Assembly: GCF_002869765.1 (NCBI RefSeq)
Contig: NZ_PNOR01000028.1
Coordinates: 1-58,524 of the forward strand
From: Deinococcus planocerae
GTDB taxonomy: Bacteria > Deinococcota > Deinococci > Deinococcales > Deinococcaceae
Length of the DNA: 58,524 nt
Direction: 5' to 3'
Under the pieces are notes generated by a model. It did not search any database. It saw only the letters and a list, made by a program, of their open reading frames with translations, and was not told the DNA's origin. This document shows, piece by piece, positions 43,485 to 51,751 of this stretch. The position numbers were made by a program, and so were the translations under genes. Within the stretch, counting starts at the first letter, position 1; every line of letters starts with the position of its first letter.

Positions 43485-45326
43485 TCAGTGGCCTGGCCCG
43501 TCCAGCAGCACCACGCCGCCCTCCAGACGCAACCGGACCGATCCGGGGCCGCCGGCAGGCTCCCCGGTGCGCGCGTCGCGCCAGTCGCCGGGGGGCAGCG
43601 CGACCTCCGCCTCGTGCGGCCCCGCACGCCGGCTGACCGCCACCAGCACGCGGTCCACCTGACCATCGGCGTGAGAGAAGGTCCGCAGGTAGCCGAAGGC
43701 GTCCGGGTCGACCGGAAAGAGGCGCAGGCTGCCCTGCCCCAGGGCCAGGTGGGTGCGGCGCAGTCCGATGAGCGCCCGCACGAAGGCGCGCAGGCTCTGG
43801 TCCCAGCGGGTCTCATCCCAGGGCATGGTGGCCCGGTTGTGCGGGATGCCGCCCGCCTGAGGCTGGCCCAGCCCGATCTCGGTGCCGTAATACAGGCACG
43901 GCACCCCCGGGTAGGTCAGCAGCAGGGTCAGGGCCGTGCGCACCCGGCCCGGGTGGTGCTCCAGGCGTGTGGCGAGGCGCGGCACGTCGTGCGAGTCGAG
44001 AGAATTGAACTGGCTGAGGGCGACCTGCGGGGCCAGCACGTGGTAGGCGTCCCACAGCAGGTCCAGCAGCTCGGCGGTGGTCATCCGGGAGGGGCGACCC
44101 TGGTAATGCCTCCCGGACAGCCACTCCATCACCGGAAAGCCGAAGCCGTGGTAGTTGGTGCTGCCGTCCTCCCCGCCCTCGCCGTTCAGGGCCGCCTCGG
44201 GGTCGAACAGGCGCTCCCCGAAGACGTACGCCTCCGGGTTTTCCTGCCGCACGGCGGCCCGCAACCGGCGCAGCACCTCCAGGTTGCCCGCGTCGGTGCC
44301 GCCGCGCCCGAGCCCCTGCGCCACGTCCAGCCGCCAGCCCGCCGTGCCCCGGCGCAACCAGCGGCGCACCACCGAGTCTTCGCCCTCGATCATCTCGTGG
44401 GAGGCCGCCTCCGAGGCGTAGTCGATCTTGGGCAGGGTCGGCACCCCGTAGAACGCCGCGTAGGGCAGCGGCCCGCCCGCCGGGTCCGGCAGGGTGAACA
44501 TGGTCCGCTCGGGTGAGTCCGGGTCGGCGAGCGCCCTCAGGAACAGGGGGTTCCGGTTACCGGTGTGGTTGAACACCCCGTCGAGCACCACCCGCAGCCC
44601 CAGCCGCCCGGCCTCCCGCATCATCACGTCGAAGGCGGCCTGCCCCCCCAGGTGCGGGTCGACGGCCCGGTAGTCGGTGGTGTCGTAGCGGTGGGTGCTG
44701 GGGCTGGTGAAGATCGGCGTGAGCCACAGGGCGTTCACGCCCAGCTCGTGCAGGTACGGCAGCGCCTGCGTCACCCCCTCCAGGTCGCCGCCATAGTGGG
44801 CCTGCATGTCGTGGTCGGGGTGGGGCGGGTCGGTCCAATCTGGCCGCGTGACCGCTCGTCCCTCGTACACGTCCTCGCCGGGCCGCACGTCGTTGTCCGG
44901 GTTGCCATTGCGGAAGCGGTCCGGGAAGATCTGGTAGAACACGCTGCGCCACGGCCACGTCGGCGTCCGGTCCCCGGCGCGGTACTGAAACCAGTCGCGG
45001 TAGGGGCGGCGGGCATGCCCCAGCCCGGCGAGGCTGAAGTGCAGGGTGTCGTCCGGCAGCTCCAACTGCCAGGCGTACCGCACCTGTCCGGCGTGCAGGG
45101 TGACCTCCAGTTCGAACCAGTGCCCGTCGCCGTCGAGCGCAGAGATGGGTCGGGCCGGAAAGTTCATGATCTCGCCGTGCCGCAGCAGCAGCAGGCGCGC
45201 CGCCTCCAGCGGCAGGGCCGTCTTGAGCCGCAGGGTCAGGGCCGCGCCCTGCGGCAGCCCGGGCCCACTGGTATAGGCGGGCGTGTGGTCGTGCCACGCC
45301 AGGACCTCTGAGAGCGGAATGGTCAA
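43485..45326 (-). CDS. GH13 alpha-glucosidase/neopullulanase-type amylase
   Basis: The 613-residue protein has an N-terminal CBM34-like domain (residues about 1-120) and a (beta/alpha)8 barrel with all GH13 regions: VLDGVFNHTG, GWRLDVAQGLG (nucleophile Asp), VFGERLF (acid/base Glu) and LDSHDVPR. This fits the maltodextrin glucosidase/cyclomaltodextrinase group. TTG 45326 is the likely start because AAAGGAG stands just before it. No signal peptide, so it should degrade imported maltodextrins. It precedes a MalT-like LuxR gene in the same direction. Confidence 0.9.
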   Translation of the reverse strand: MTIPLSEVLAWHDHTPAYTSGPGLPQGAALTLRLKTALPLEAARLLLLRHGEIMNFPARPISALDGDGHWFELEVTLHAGQVRYAWQLELPDDTLHFSLAGLGHARRPYRDWFQYRAGDRTPTWPWRSVFYQIFPDRFRNGNPDNDVRPGEDVYEGRAVTRPDWTDPPHPDHDMQAHYGGDLEGVTQALPYLHELGVNALWLTPIFTSPSTHRYDTTDYRAVDPHLGGQAAFDVMMREAGRLGLRVVLDGVFNHTGNRNPLFLRALADPDSPERTMFTLPDPAGGPLPYAAFYGVPTLPKIDYASEAASHEMIEGEDSVVRRWLRRGTAGWRLDVAQGLGRGGTDAGNLEVLRRLRAAVRQENPEAYVFGERLFDPEAALNGEGGEDGSTNYHGFGFPVMEWLSGRHYQGRPSRMTTAELLDLLWDAYHVLAPQVALSQFNSLDSHDVPRLATRLEHHPGRVRTALTLLLTYPGVPCLYYGTEIGLGQPQAGGIPHNRATMPWDETRWDQSLRAFVRALIGLRRTHLALGQGSLRLFPVDPDAFGYLRTFSHADGQVDRVLVAVSRRAGPHEAEVALPPGDWRDARTGEPAGGPGSVRLRLEGGVVLLDGPGH

Positions 45327-45390
45327 CGGAACTCCTTTGCGCAGCGCGCAGGGCTGGTTCGGCGGAGGATCGGGCAGGAGCATACACCAC

Positions 45391-45429
45391 AAAAAAAGCC
45401 CCCTCCATCGCAAAGCGAAAGAGAGGACT
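45391..45429 (-). terminator. Terminator at the left end of the low-GC island
   Basis: On the - strand, AGTCCTC and GAGGGGGCT flank a loop and are followed by seven T residues (45391-45397). It lies about 20-55 bp after the stop of the low-GC GH13 gene. Confidence 0.6.
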
Positions 45430-45447
45430 TTCTTATCGGCTTGGAAG

Positions 45448-46872
45448 CTAAGCGGCAGGGCTTAGGACCAAGGCTGTTCTTGGAGGCAGGGTGCCTCTTA
45501 ATGTTCCGTCATTGGAGACAGAGACGTTATGAGGACGTTCGGTCAGTTCCCGCAACTCACCTTCGGAGGCGAAGGCAGAGACCGAGATTTGACCTGGCAA
45601 ATCAGATAGCTCGACCTGCCTGTCCCAAACGTTGACAACAACCATCACAGGAGACTGCCCATTGATGAATCTAGCGAAGGCGAGCACACCGTGACCAGAA
45701 TACCGTTGCTCATAGTCCCCCCAGACGACCGACTCGTTTTCTCTTAGCTGGTTAAGGGTCGTGAGCCGAGGTTTCAACGTTTGCTTCTCTGGGGAGAAGT
45801 TCATGGGCTGTCTGTTTGAGACTCGCCCCAGTTTGTCTAGGCCCAGGCCCTCAAGCAAGCACTCCGTCCCATACGTAACTACAGGAGTGCCTGGGAGGGT
45901 ATACACCAGGGTTAGCATCAAGTCAACTCGCTCTACGGCGTCTCCATACTGAACACCGTTTTCCAGACAAACGGTGATAACACGATCTGTGTCGTGGTTA
46001 TCAACGAAGTTTGCTAAGAGTCCGTGTGATGGGACCACGTTAAGGGTTAAATTGATCGAACCACTTGTATGGTCCACGTCGGCCTGATTCCCAGGCTTAC
46101 TGAACTCTTTGACGAGTGCGTAGTACCATATATAATTGGTTGTTGCAATTCCCAACAACCAGAACGGAACATGATTCCAGACGTCTCCATCGTACACTTC
46201 GCCGATAATAGGCACTCCCTTGCAGGGACCCCACCGAGTGATATACTCTACCCATTCGCGGCTACAATGTTTTATGGCATCGAAGCGAAATCCTACAACC
46301 TCCCACCTCTTGAATTTCTTGTACATTCGGTTCAAGAATGCACTAACGAGGGGGTGGAGCTGTCTCAGGTCTGGGAGACCTGATAACGGCGTGACCTCGA
46401 ACTCCTCCTGTGGATTCCCCTGCTCCTGTGCGCGTCGTACGTCTCCTTCCGTGTGGAAGCATTTGGGAACCGACTCCAAATCGGGGGTTCCGTACCCCCT
46501 ATGATTTGGAACGGTATCGAGGAATACCTTTATTCTGTTTTTCCCGAAGATCTTCACCAACAGGCGGAACATCGTTTTTGTGCCAAAACGGGGCTCTACC
46601 AGAAGCCGCAAGATCGTTAACGGATGAAACCCATGAAATGGGTCATAAAATTTATCCCCTACCCAGGTTCCTTCACTCTGCTTTTCAATGGGAGACAGCA
46701 TAACTGTCTTAAACCCCATCGTCACTATATGAGGAATACTCAGGATTATTCCGAGAAAATCCCCCCCGTACCACTTGTCGTGGTCAAAAGCACTAGAATT
46801 TGACGGCCTGCTCCTACGCAAGCGGTCTATTACAACGTAGTAAAGTGCCCCAAAAAGTCTAAGATCAGTCAC
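45448..46872 (-). CDS. GH13-type amylase-like enzyme in low-GC DNA
   Basis: The 474-residue protein has a GH13 barrel with all catalytic motifs: VFLDTVPNHRG (region I), GFRFDAIKH (nucleophile Asp, region II), IIGEVYDGD (acid/base Glu, region III) and FVDNHDTDR (region IV). No signal peptide is seen, so it is cytosolic, or exported by the neighbouring transporter-like protein. Codon use and base composition (near 50% GC) differ sharply from the 70% GC neighbours, a sign of recent transfer. GTG 46872 follows GGAG. Distant from the adjacent GH13 at 43485, so not a local duplicate. Confidence 0.85.
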   Translation of the reverse strand: MTDLRLFGALYYVVIDRLRRSRPSNSSAFDHDKWYGGDFLGIILSIPHIVTMGFKTVMLSPIEKQSEGTWVGDKFYDPFHGFHPLTILRLLVEPRFGTKTMFRLLVKIFGKNRIKVFLDTVPNHRGYGTPDLESVPKCFHTEGDVRRAQEQGNPQEEFEVTPLSGLPDLRQLHPLVSAFLNRMYKKFKRWEVVGFRFDAIKHCSREWVEYITRWGPCKGVPIIGEVYDGDVWNHVPFWLLGIATTNYIWYYALVKEFSKPGNQADVDHTSGSINLTLNVVPSHGLLANFVDNHDTDRVITVCLENGVQYGDAVERVDLMLTLVYTLPGTPVVTYGTECLLEGLGLDKLGRVSNRQPMNFSPEKQTLKPRLTTLNQLRENESVVWGDYEQRYSGHGVLAFARFINGQSPVMVVVNVWDRQVELSDLPGQISVSAFASEGELRELTERPHNVSVSNDGTLRGTLPPRTALVLSPAA

Positions 46873-46889
46873 AATAGCTCCAAATTTTC

Positions 46890-46895
46890 ATTGTA
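46890..46895 (-). promoter_or_regulatory. -10 element TACAAT
   Basis: On the - strand TACAAT lies 17 bases before the GTG of the low-GC GH13 gene. It leaves a short leader that includes GGAG and an 8-codon open frame beginning MKIWSY. Confidence 0.45.
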
Positions 46896-46899
46896 CGCA

Positions 46900-46922
46900 A
46901 CTCCCCCCTTCAGAGGGGGAGT
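46900..46922 (-). promoter_or_regulatory. Hairpin upstream of the low-GC GH13 promoter
   Basis: ACTCCCCC (46900-46907) and GGGGGAGT (46915-46922) form a perfect 8-bp stem just upstream of the TACAAT element. It may be an operator or a second terminator for the gene at 47048. Confidence 0.4.
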
Positions 46923-46984
46923 CGACGTCATCCTAGCTCGATCCACCCGGCAGCCGGGGCAAAAGCCCACGCAGCCGGGGAACG

Positions 46985-47027
46985 AAAAAACCGCGAACCT
47001 TCAGCCAGACTGAAGATTCACGGTTTT
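46985..47027 (-). terminator. Strong intrinsic terminator after the MFS gene
   Basis: On the - strand AACCGTGAA-tCTTCAG, loop, CTGAAGg-TTCGCGGTT form a long stem with few mismatches, followed by TTTT, about 20 bp after the MFS stop. The MFS and GH13 genes of the island therefore seem to be separate transcripts. Confidence 0.85.
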
Positions 47028-47047
47028 GGTTGACACTCGGTTGTTGG

Positions 47048-48334
47048 TTAGCGGCGGCGCAGGAGCAGCAGCACAGTGCCGAAGAGCACCAGGGCGGCTG
47101 CGGTCGCGCTGCCGACGACCGTATAAACGATGGAGGCGCCATACTGCGAGGCACTGAGACCTATCAAGTATGAGGCGCTGCCGGTCGCCAAGGCCCGCCA
47201 CAACTCTATGAAACCGCTGAGAGTTGCGACGAGTTGCGCTGGAACAAGCAAAGTCAGTACCTGCCCCGCATATATTGAACAGGAGATGGTCGCCATTCCC
47301 TCCAGAATCTTAAGTGCTATACCAACTTGGAGGTTTGGTGCCACTCCCGCACATGCAATGGTCGTCGCTAGCATCACAGACGCCACAAGTACGTCCCTGC
47401 CCTTTACGACTCTTTGCCTGTCGACGAAGAGGTATATCCCTTTCTGACGCAGGGAAGTCGTGGCTACGACGGCGATGATCTCGCCAAGCAGCCCCGCTCC
47501 CTCGTACCAACCCAAGGCGGTTGGTTGCATACCCCAGTCCCCGATCAAAGCGACGGCCGTAATTCTCACGGCAAAATTGACTTGAACCGTCGTGAATACC
47601 GCTAACATCGCCAGATAGGTGGGGTGAGTCAGGGCATACCGTAACCCAACTCCCATATCTACGAAAATTTCTTCGACGCGCTGGGCGAGCAGTCCCCAGA
47701 AACCTGCGGATTGCTGCGGCCCTGGCGCTACAACTTCCTGGCGAGCCCCATTGTCCAAGCTGGCGAACAGCACTGCTGCCACCATGAATGTCGCGGCGTT
47801 GACGCCGAAAACTCCAATTCCAATCGTACCGACGAGGGTTGCGCCCACGACCAAGGCCACCTGCTTGGTGACTTGTCCACTGACGGTGGCCATCTGTTGT
47901 GCTCGGTCCAACCCGGCGCCAGGTGCGATTGTCGTTATTGCGCGGTTGTACACCGCGGCGAAGAAGGAGTCTCCACACCGCCTAATGACTTGAACCACAA
48001 TCACCAAGGGGATGATTTTGTAACCAAACATTCCGAGTGTCGCTACACCCAGGAGAATGTTTATAGAGAGTGCCGCCCTCCTCAACGACATCTTTCCGGC
48101 AATGGTGCCCAAGGGGAACGCCAGAAGCGTGGCAAAAATATATGGAATGGACTCTATCTTGGCGATCATTCGTAAAGCTTCGGCGTCACCGAAGGTTAGG
48201 GCCAATAACGCGCGTAAAGCCATTCTGTCGAGCTCGTTTCCGAACTCGCTAAAATTTTGGGCTGCCAAAAACCGGCCAAGGGGGCCTTTTAAAAATCTGC
48301 TGGCCCGGGTCAGCAGTGAACGAAGCTTGCGCAT
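47048..48334 (-). CDS. MFS-type transporter in low-GC DNA
   Basis: The product, about 428 residues, has 10-12 membrane helices and the MFS pattern of macrolide-efflux-like exporters (FLAAQNFSEFGNELDRMALR, IPYIFATLLAFPLGTIAGK, VQVIRRCGDSFFAAVYNRA, LSGFIELWRALATGSASYLIG). The ATG at 48334 gives a normal basic N-terminus (MRKLRSLLTRASRF); the ATG at 48361 would add nine residues. Neither has a clear ribosome site. GC content is visibly lower than outside. It may export a metabolite, drug or oligosaccharide linked to the adjacent GH13. Confidence 0.8.
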   Translation of the reverse strand: MRKLRSLLTRASRFLKGPLGRFLAAQNFSEFGNELDRMALRALLALTFGDAEALRMIAKIESIPYIFATLLAFPLGTIAGKMSLRRAALSINILLGVATLGMFGYKIIPLVIVVQVIRRCGDSFFAAVYNRAITTIAPGAGLDRAQQMATVSGQVTKQVALVVGATLVGTIGIGVFGVNAATFMVAAVLFASLDNGARQEVVAPGPQQSAGFWGLLAQRVEEIFVDMGVGLRYALTHPTYLAMLAVFTTVQVNFAVRITAVALIGDWGMQPTALGWYEGAGLLGEIIAVVATTSLRQKGIYLFVDRQRVVKGRDVLVASVMLATTIACAGVAPNLQVGIALKILEGMATISCSIYAGQVLTLLVPAQLVATLSGFIELWRALATGSASYLIGLSASQYGASIVYTVVGSATAAALVLFGTVLLLLRRR

Positions 48335-48799
48335 AAAATAAAACCAAAAATGAGTTGTCATGCATCGCGCTCGGCGAGCGCTTCAGCTTAACCCTCTGCG
48401 GCCTTTGCCGAGGTGGGGCACCGTACAGGACAACGCCGGGGGGCCACACAAACGCCGCATCCGGCAGGTGGAGCGGCGGCCTTGTCTCCAGTCTGGCCGT
48501 CGGTCGAGCCGGTCCCGGTGGACGGCGACGGTCAGACCATCCGCACAGAGCGCCCGGTGTAGGTGACCGCTCAGGACCCGGCATCCACCCCCTCGCGCCG
48601 CCGCCGCCCTCCTTTCCAGCCCTTGCACTGCGCTCAGGACGGCGCCCAGCGGACCCCGGGGGCTGGAAACGCGGCGTAGTGGCCCCGGCCCGGGGGCGCG
48701 CGTGGGGAAATGCCGGGTGGTGCCGCCGCTCCCTGCCAGGCTCTGTAGATACGGCCATCCGCCGTAGGTTCTTCTCTTCGCGCAGAGTGCGCGTGATGT
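48335..48799. other. Gene-free divergent stretch at the right edge of the island
   Basis: Base composition returns to high GC within this stretch. No protein-like frame is seen, and no att-like direct repeat with the left edge was recognised. It must hold the promoters of the two divergent transporters. Confidence 0.4.
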
Positions 48800-50176
48800 A
48801 TGACAACTGTTGAAACGTCTCGGCGCCGCGCCGCGTGGCTCGGTGCCCTTCTGATGCTCACCGGCATCTTTGCCAGCGGACCGTTTTTCTGGATCACGAC
48901 GAGGCTCATGGTCCAGGCCCAGTTCGCGGACGTGGCCCTCGCCACGGCGGAAAATTGGGGCTCTGGGGCCAATCTGCTTGCGGCCCTCCTCCTCACCACC
49001 GCGCGCCGCCGCGGCTGGATGAGGTGGGTGCCCACGACCAGCATGCTGGTGTTTTTGCTCGTGTATGCCGCCCTGCTGACTGGGGCGGTCTTTGAACTCT
49101 TCGACGCCAGGGCCTTCCTGATCTTCGGATCGGTCAGCCGAATCGCCTTCATCCCACTGACCGTCCTGGTGGCGGCGGAGGGCTTCGGGAATTCGGGCTG
49201 GGCCGCCACGGCGGCGAGCCTGATGTACCTGGCGGAATCGGCGGCCCTCCAACCGGTGGCCGCCGCAGTCGCCGCTCACGCTCCTGGCGTGGCGTACGGC
49301 ATGGGCGCGGCCACCACGGCGCTCGCCGTGATCGGGACCCTGCTGGTGCGGCGCTTCGGCGCGGCGCCGGGACAGGGGCGCACCCCGGAGGCCACGCGGT
49401 TGGTGAGTCGCCCGCTGTTCGGGGCGCTGGCGGGCGCCTATTTGCTGTTGCAGGTGGGGTACTTTGCGCGGGATACGTTTTCGGTCGCCATCTGCACCCT
49501 GATGGGCGTGAGCGGCGCCGGGATCGGCTGGTGGAGCAGCGCTTCCACCCTCGGCGAGTCGGGTGTGGCGCTCGCCTTCCTGGCCTGGCCGCTCGCCCCT
49601 GCCCACTGGCAGGACCGACTCGCCCCCCGGGCCAGACGCCTGGCGCGGTGGGTGGTCCTCGGCGCCTTCGTGACGTTCGCGTCCGCACTCGCCTTCACGG
49701 CCCTGGGTGCGGGCAGGTGGCCGGTTTCCTCCCTCTTCGGCGTGCGCCTCGCCGTCGAGGGTCCGGCGGCGGCGACCGTCGAGCGTGTGGCGGAAGGGTA
49801 CGTCTACGCCGTGTTCGGCCAGTTGCGAGACGGCCAGGCGCCCGCGCTGGTCTTCGACGCCGTGGGGCGTCTGATTCCCATTCTGGGGAGGGGCCTGCTC
49901 TACCTGGGGTGGTCGGTTCAGCAGGCCTACCTGGGGACGGCGGTGCTCAGCCTCGGCCTGCTGGTGGCGGCCTACGGGTGCCGGCGTTTTCTCGCGCACG
50001 TCTTCATCGATGTGCTGGGGGGCGGTTTCATCCCGGTCCAGACCGACTCGCCGCCCTCACCGACCAGAGGCAACAGCAACTACACGGCGGGCCGGCGCCA
50101 CAGGCTCGACCGCCGGGCACGCCGCAGCGGGAGGTGCTCGCCGGCCAATCTGGCTCGGCTTCAGCGCGATAGGTAG
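48800..50176 (+). CDS. MFS-like multi-pass membrane protein
   Basis: The 458-residue protein has about eleven to twelve hydrophobic helices (LGALLMLTGIFASGPFFWI, AGAYLLLQVGYFARDTFSVAI, GRGLLYLGWSVQQAYLGTAVL). Its C-terminus is Arg-rich and unstructured. It lacks the classic MFS loop motif, so family membership is uncertain. It is divergent from the low-GC MFS gene and its composition is like the surrounding genome. No ribosome site is seen before ATG 48800. Confidence 0.7.
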   Translation: MTTVETSRRRAAWLGALLMLTGIFASGPFFWITTRLMVQAQFADVALATAENWGSGANLLAALLLTTARRRGWMRWVPTTSMLVFLLVYAALLTGAVFELFDARAFLIFGSVSRIAFIPLTVLVAAEGFGNSGWAATAASLMYLAESAALQPVAAAVAAHAPGVAYGMGAATTALAVIGTLLVRRFGAAPGQGRTPEATRLVSRPLFGALAGAYLLLQVGYFARDTFSVAICTLMGVSGAGIGWWSSASTLGESGVALAFLAWPLAPAHWQDRLAPRARRLARWVVLGAFVTFASALAFTALGAGRWPVSSLFGVRLAVEGPAAATVERVAEGYVYAVFGQLRDGQAPALVFDAVGRLIPILGRGLLYLGWSVQQAYLGTAVLSLGLLVAAYGCRRFLAHVFIDVLGGGFIPVQTDSPPSPTRGNSNYTAGRRHRLDRRARRSGRCSPANLARLQRDR

Positions 50177-50264
50177 ATGAACAGGGAGAGGACCGGTCTG
50201 CTGGTCTTCTCCCTGTTCTGTTGTCCTGTTCTCGTCCTGCCGACGGGTCAGGGGTGAAGCCGAA

Positions 50265-51329
50265 TCAAACGGACCCGGCGCGGGTCGCCGGATCTGGGTC
50301 CGGGGCCTCCTCCACGGGGAAGCCCACCGGACCCTGGCGGTTGGCGCCGATGCGGCAGAAGACCGTCTGACCGGTTCGCCAGCCGGCACCCGCGGCATTC
50401 TGAACGAACAGCCGGTGTTCCAGGCCGTTGTGACAGTCCACCCGGACCAGGGCCCAGCCCCTGGGGTCCAGGCGTTCGACCACGCCGTCCGTCACGGCGC
50501 CCAGCACGAACACGTCCTCGGCGCGCTGCTCCTCGGCGCCGCGCAGGGGGGGCAGGACCCGGAACAGGACCCGGGCGCCGCGGCGAAGCGGGACGTCGAC
50601 GGCCAGGTTGCGCGGCTGGAAGTAGTAGATCATCCCGCCCTGGTCTTCCAGGAAGCCGAAGGTGCGGCCCGTGCGCAGCACCGTCCCCCGCACCCAGCGG
50701 CTGAGCGGCGTGTCTGCCCGCGCCCCTGGGTCCGGCGCCTCGTCACGTGCCGGGCGGGCCGCCCGCGCCCGGGGCCCGGCCCCCGTGACCCGCGGTGCTT
50801 GCAGGTCGCCGGGCCGCAGCCGGTCCCACAGCACCTCGTGGCACAGGGTCACGGCGCCGCCCGCCGCGCCCAAAGACCGCGACCCGCCCAGCAGCGGCGC
50901 GGTTGTCGTCGTCAGGCCGCTCAGCCGCGCGGCCTCGTCGTCACACAGCAGCGCCCCCGGCTGGCCGTGGAGCAGGCCGCGCAGCGCCTCGGCGCGCTCG
51001 AGGGCGGGGCCCATGAACCCGGGGGCCTGGCCCGGGGCCTGAAGTTGGCCGACCCGTCCGGTCACCAGCGCGGCGGCACCGGTCCAGCCGTCCTGGGCCG
51101 CGGCCCGCAGCACGGCGGCGGCACCCTCGAGCGCCAGCAGGGCGTGGGTCTCGGGAAACACCAGCGCCAGCCCGCCCTCGACGGGCACCTCGCCCAGGGC
51201 CTGCGGGCGCAGCGCCGCGACCTCGGCGCGCAGTTGGGCCTCCGCGCCCGACGTGGTGATCACCAGCACGGCGCCCGGGAACACCTCGGCCCGTCCGTTC
51301 GCGCTCCTGCTCAGGTTGTCTGCCGTCAT
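50265..51329 (-). CDS. Class III cyclase-shaped domain fused to two cold-shock-like OB domains
   Basis: The 354-residue protein starts at ATG 51329 (GAGGAGGAT before it). Residues about 15-150 follow the secondary-structure and sequence order of class III nucleotidyl cyclases (VLVITTSG, PVEGGLALVFPETHALLALEG, AALVTGRVGQL, GPALERAEALRGL). Catalytic metal Asp residues are not evident. Residues about 210-345 hold two cold-shock-like modules (RGTVLRTGRTFGFLEDQGGMIYYF; DGVVERLDPRGWALVRV). It is divergent from a Crp-type regulator. It may bind nucleotides or RNA; activity is inferred only from shape. Confidence 0.5.
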   Translation of the reverse strand: MTADNLSRSANGRAEVFPGAVLVITTSGAEAQLRAEVAALRPQALGEVPVEGGLALVFPETHALLALEGAAAVLRAAAQDGWTGAAALVTGRVGQLQAPGQAPGFMGPALERAEALRGLLHGQPGALLCDDEAARLSGLTTTTAPLLGGSRSLGAAGGAVTLCHEVLWDRLRPGDLQAPRVTGAGPRARAARPARDEAPDPGARADTPLSRWVRGTVLRTGRTFGFLEDQGGMIYYFQPRNLAVDVPLRRGARVLFRVLPPLRGAEEQRAEDVFVLGAVTDGVVERLDPRGWALVRVDCHNGLEHRLFVQNAAGAGWRTGQTVFCRIGANRQGPVGFPVEEAPDPDPATRAGSV

Positions 51330-51751
51330 GACATCCTCCTCGGGGGCGCCCGCGCCCGGCACCGTCCCGGGCCGCCACGCTCGGCGCCCGGGATCGGGTC
51401 ATTGTCACGGCGGCCTTCCCCACCTCGGCGGGGAACCGCACACCGGCGGGGGGGCCAGACGGGGGCGGGGGTCAGGGCGGCGCGCCCGCAGGAGCGCGAG
51501 ACCGCGGCGGGCCTTGACCGTGCGGCCCCGATCCGCGGGCCTCCTCGGTCCGCGCCCGACACCTCCGGAACGCCCCACCGGGCTCTCGTCGCCCCGGCTG
51601 GTCCGTCTGGACCCCCGGCCCGGGTGGTCCGTCTGGGCCTGTCGCCCGGCGGAGGGCGGGGCGCAGCATGTCCCCACGCGGTCCGGCCCGCCCCACCGGG
51701 GGCCAGCGACGCGGGCCATTTCGGCAGGTTTTCGTTCTGGAGGTGTGACTC
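51330..51751. other. Divergent intergenic region with 26-bp-period repeat
   Basis: No gene is supported in these 420 bp. TGGTCCGTCTGG occurs twice (51599-51610 and 51625-51636). A related TGGTCCGGTCT occurs just inside the downstream gene near 51770. These may be sites for the Crp-type regulator encoded next door. Confidence 0.4.
51599..51636. repeat. Direct repeat TGGTCCGTCTGG, two copies
   Basis: Two identical 12-bp copies with a 26-bp period lie 116-153 bp upstream of the fusion regulator gene. Confidence 0.6.

Noticed and set aside
43442..43816. Extension of the LuxR/TPR regulator
   Set aside because: It overlaps the GH13 gene and is Cys/Arg/Trp-rich antisense-like sequence; homology-like sequence begins after ATG 43441.
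47029..47034. TTGACA promoter -35 element
   Set aside because: It is on the + strand inside a - strand 3' region next to a terminator, with no -10 or gene downstream in that direction.
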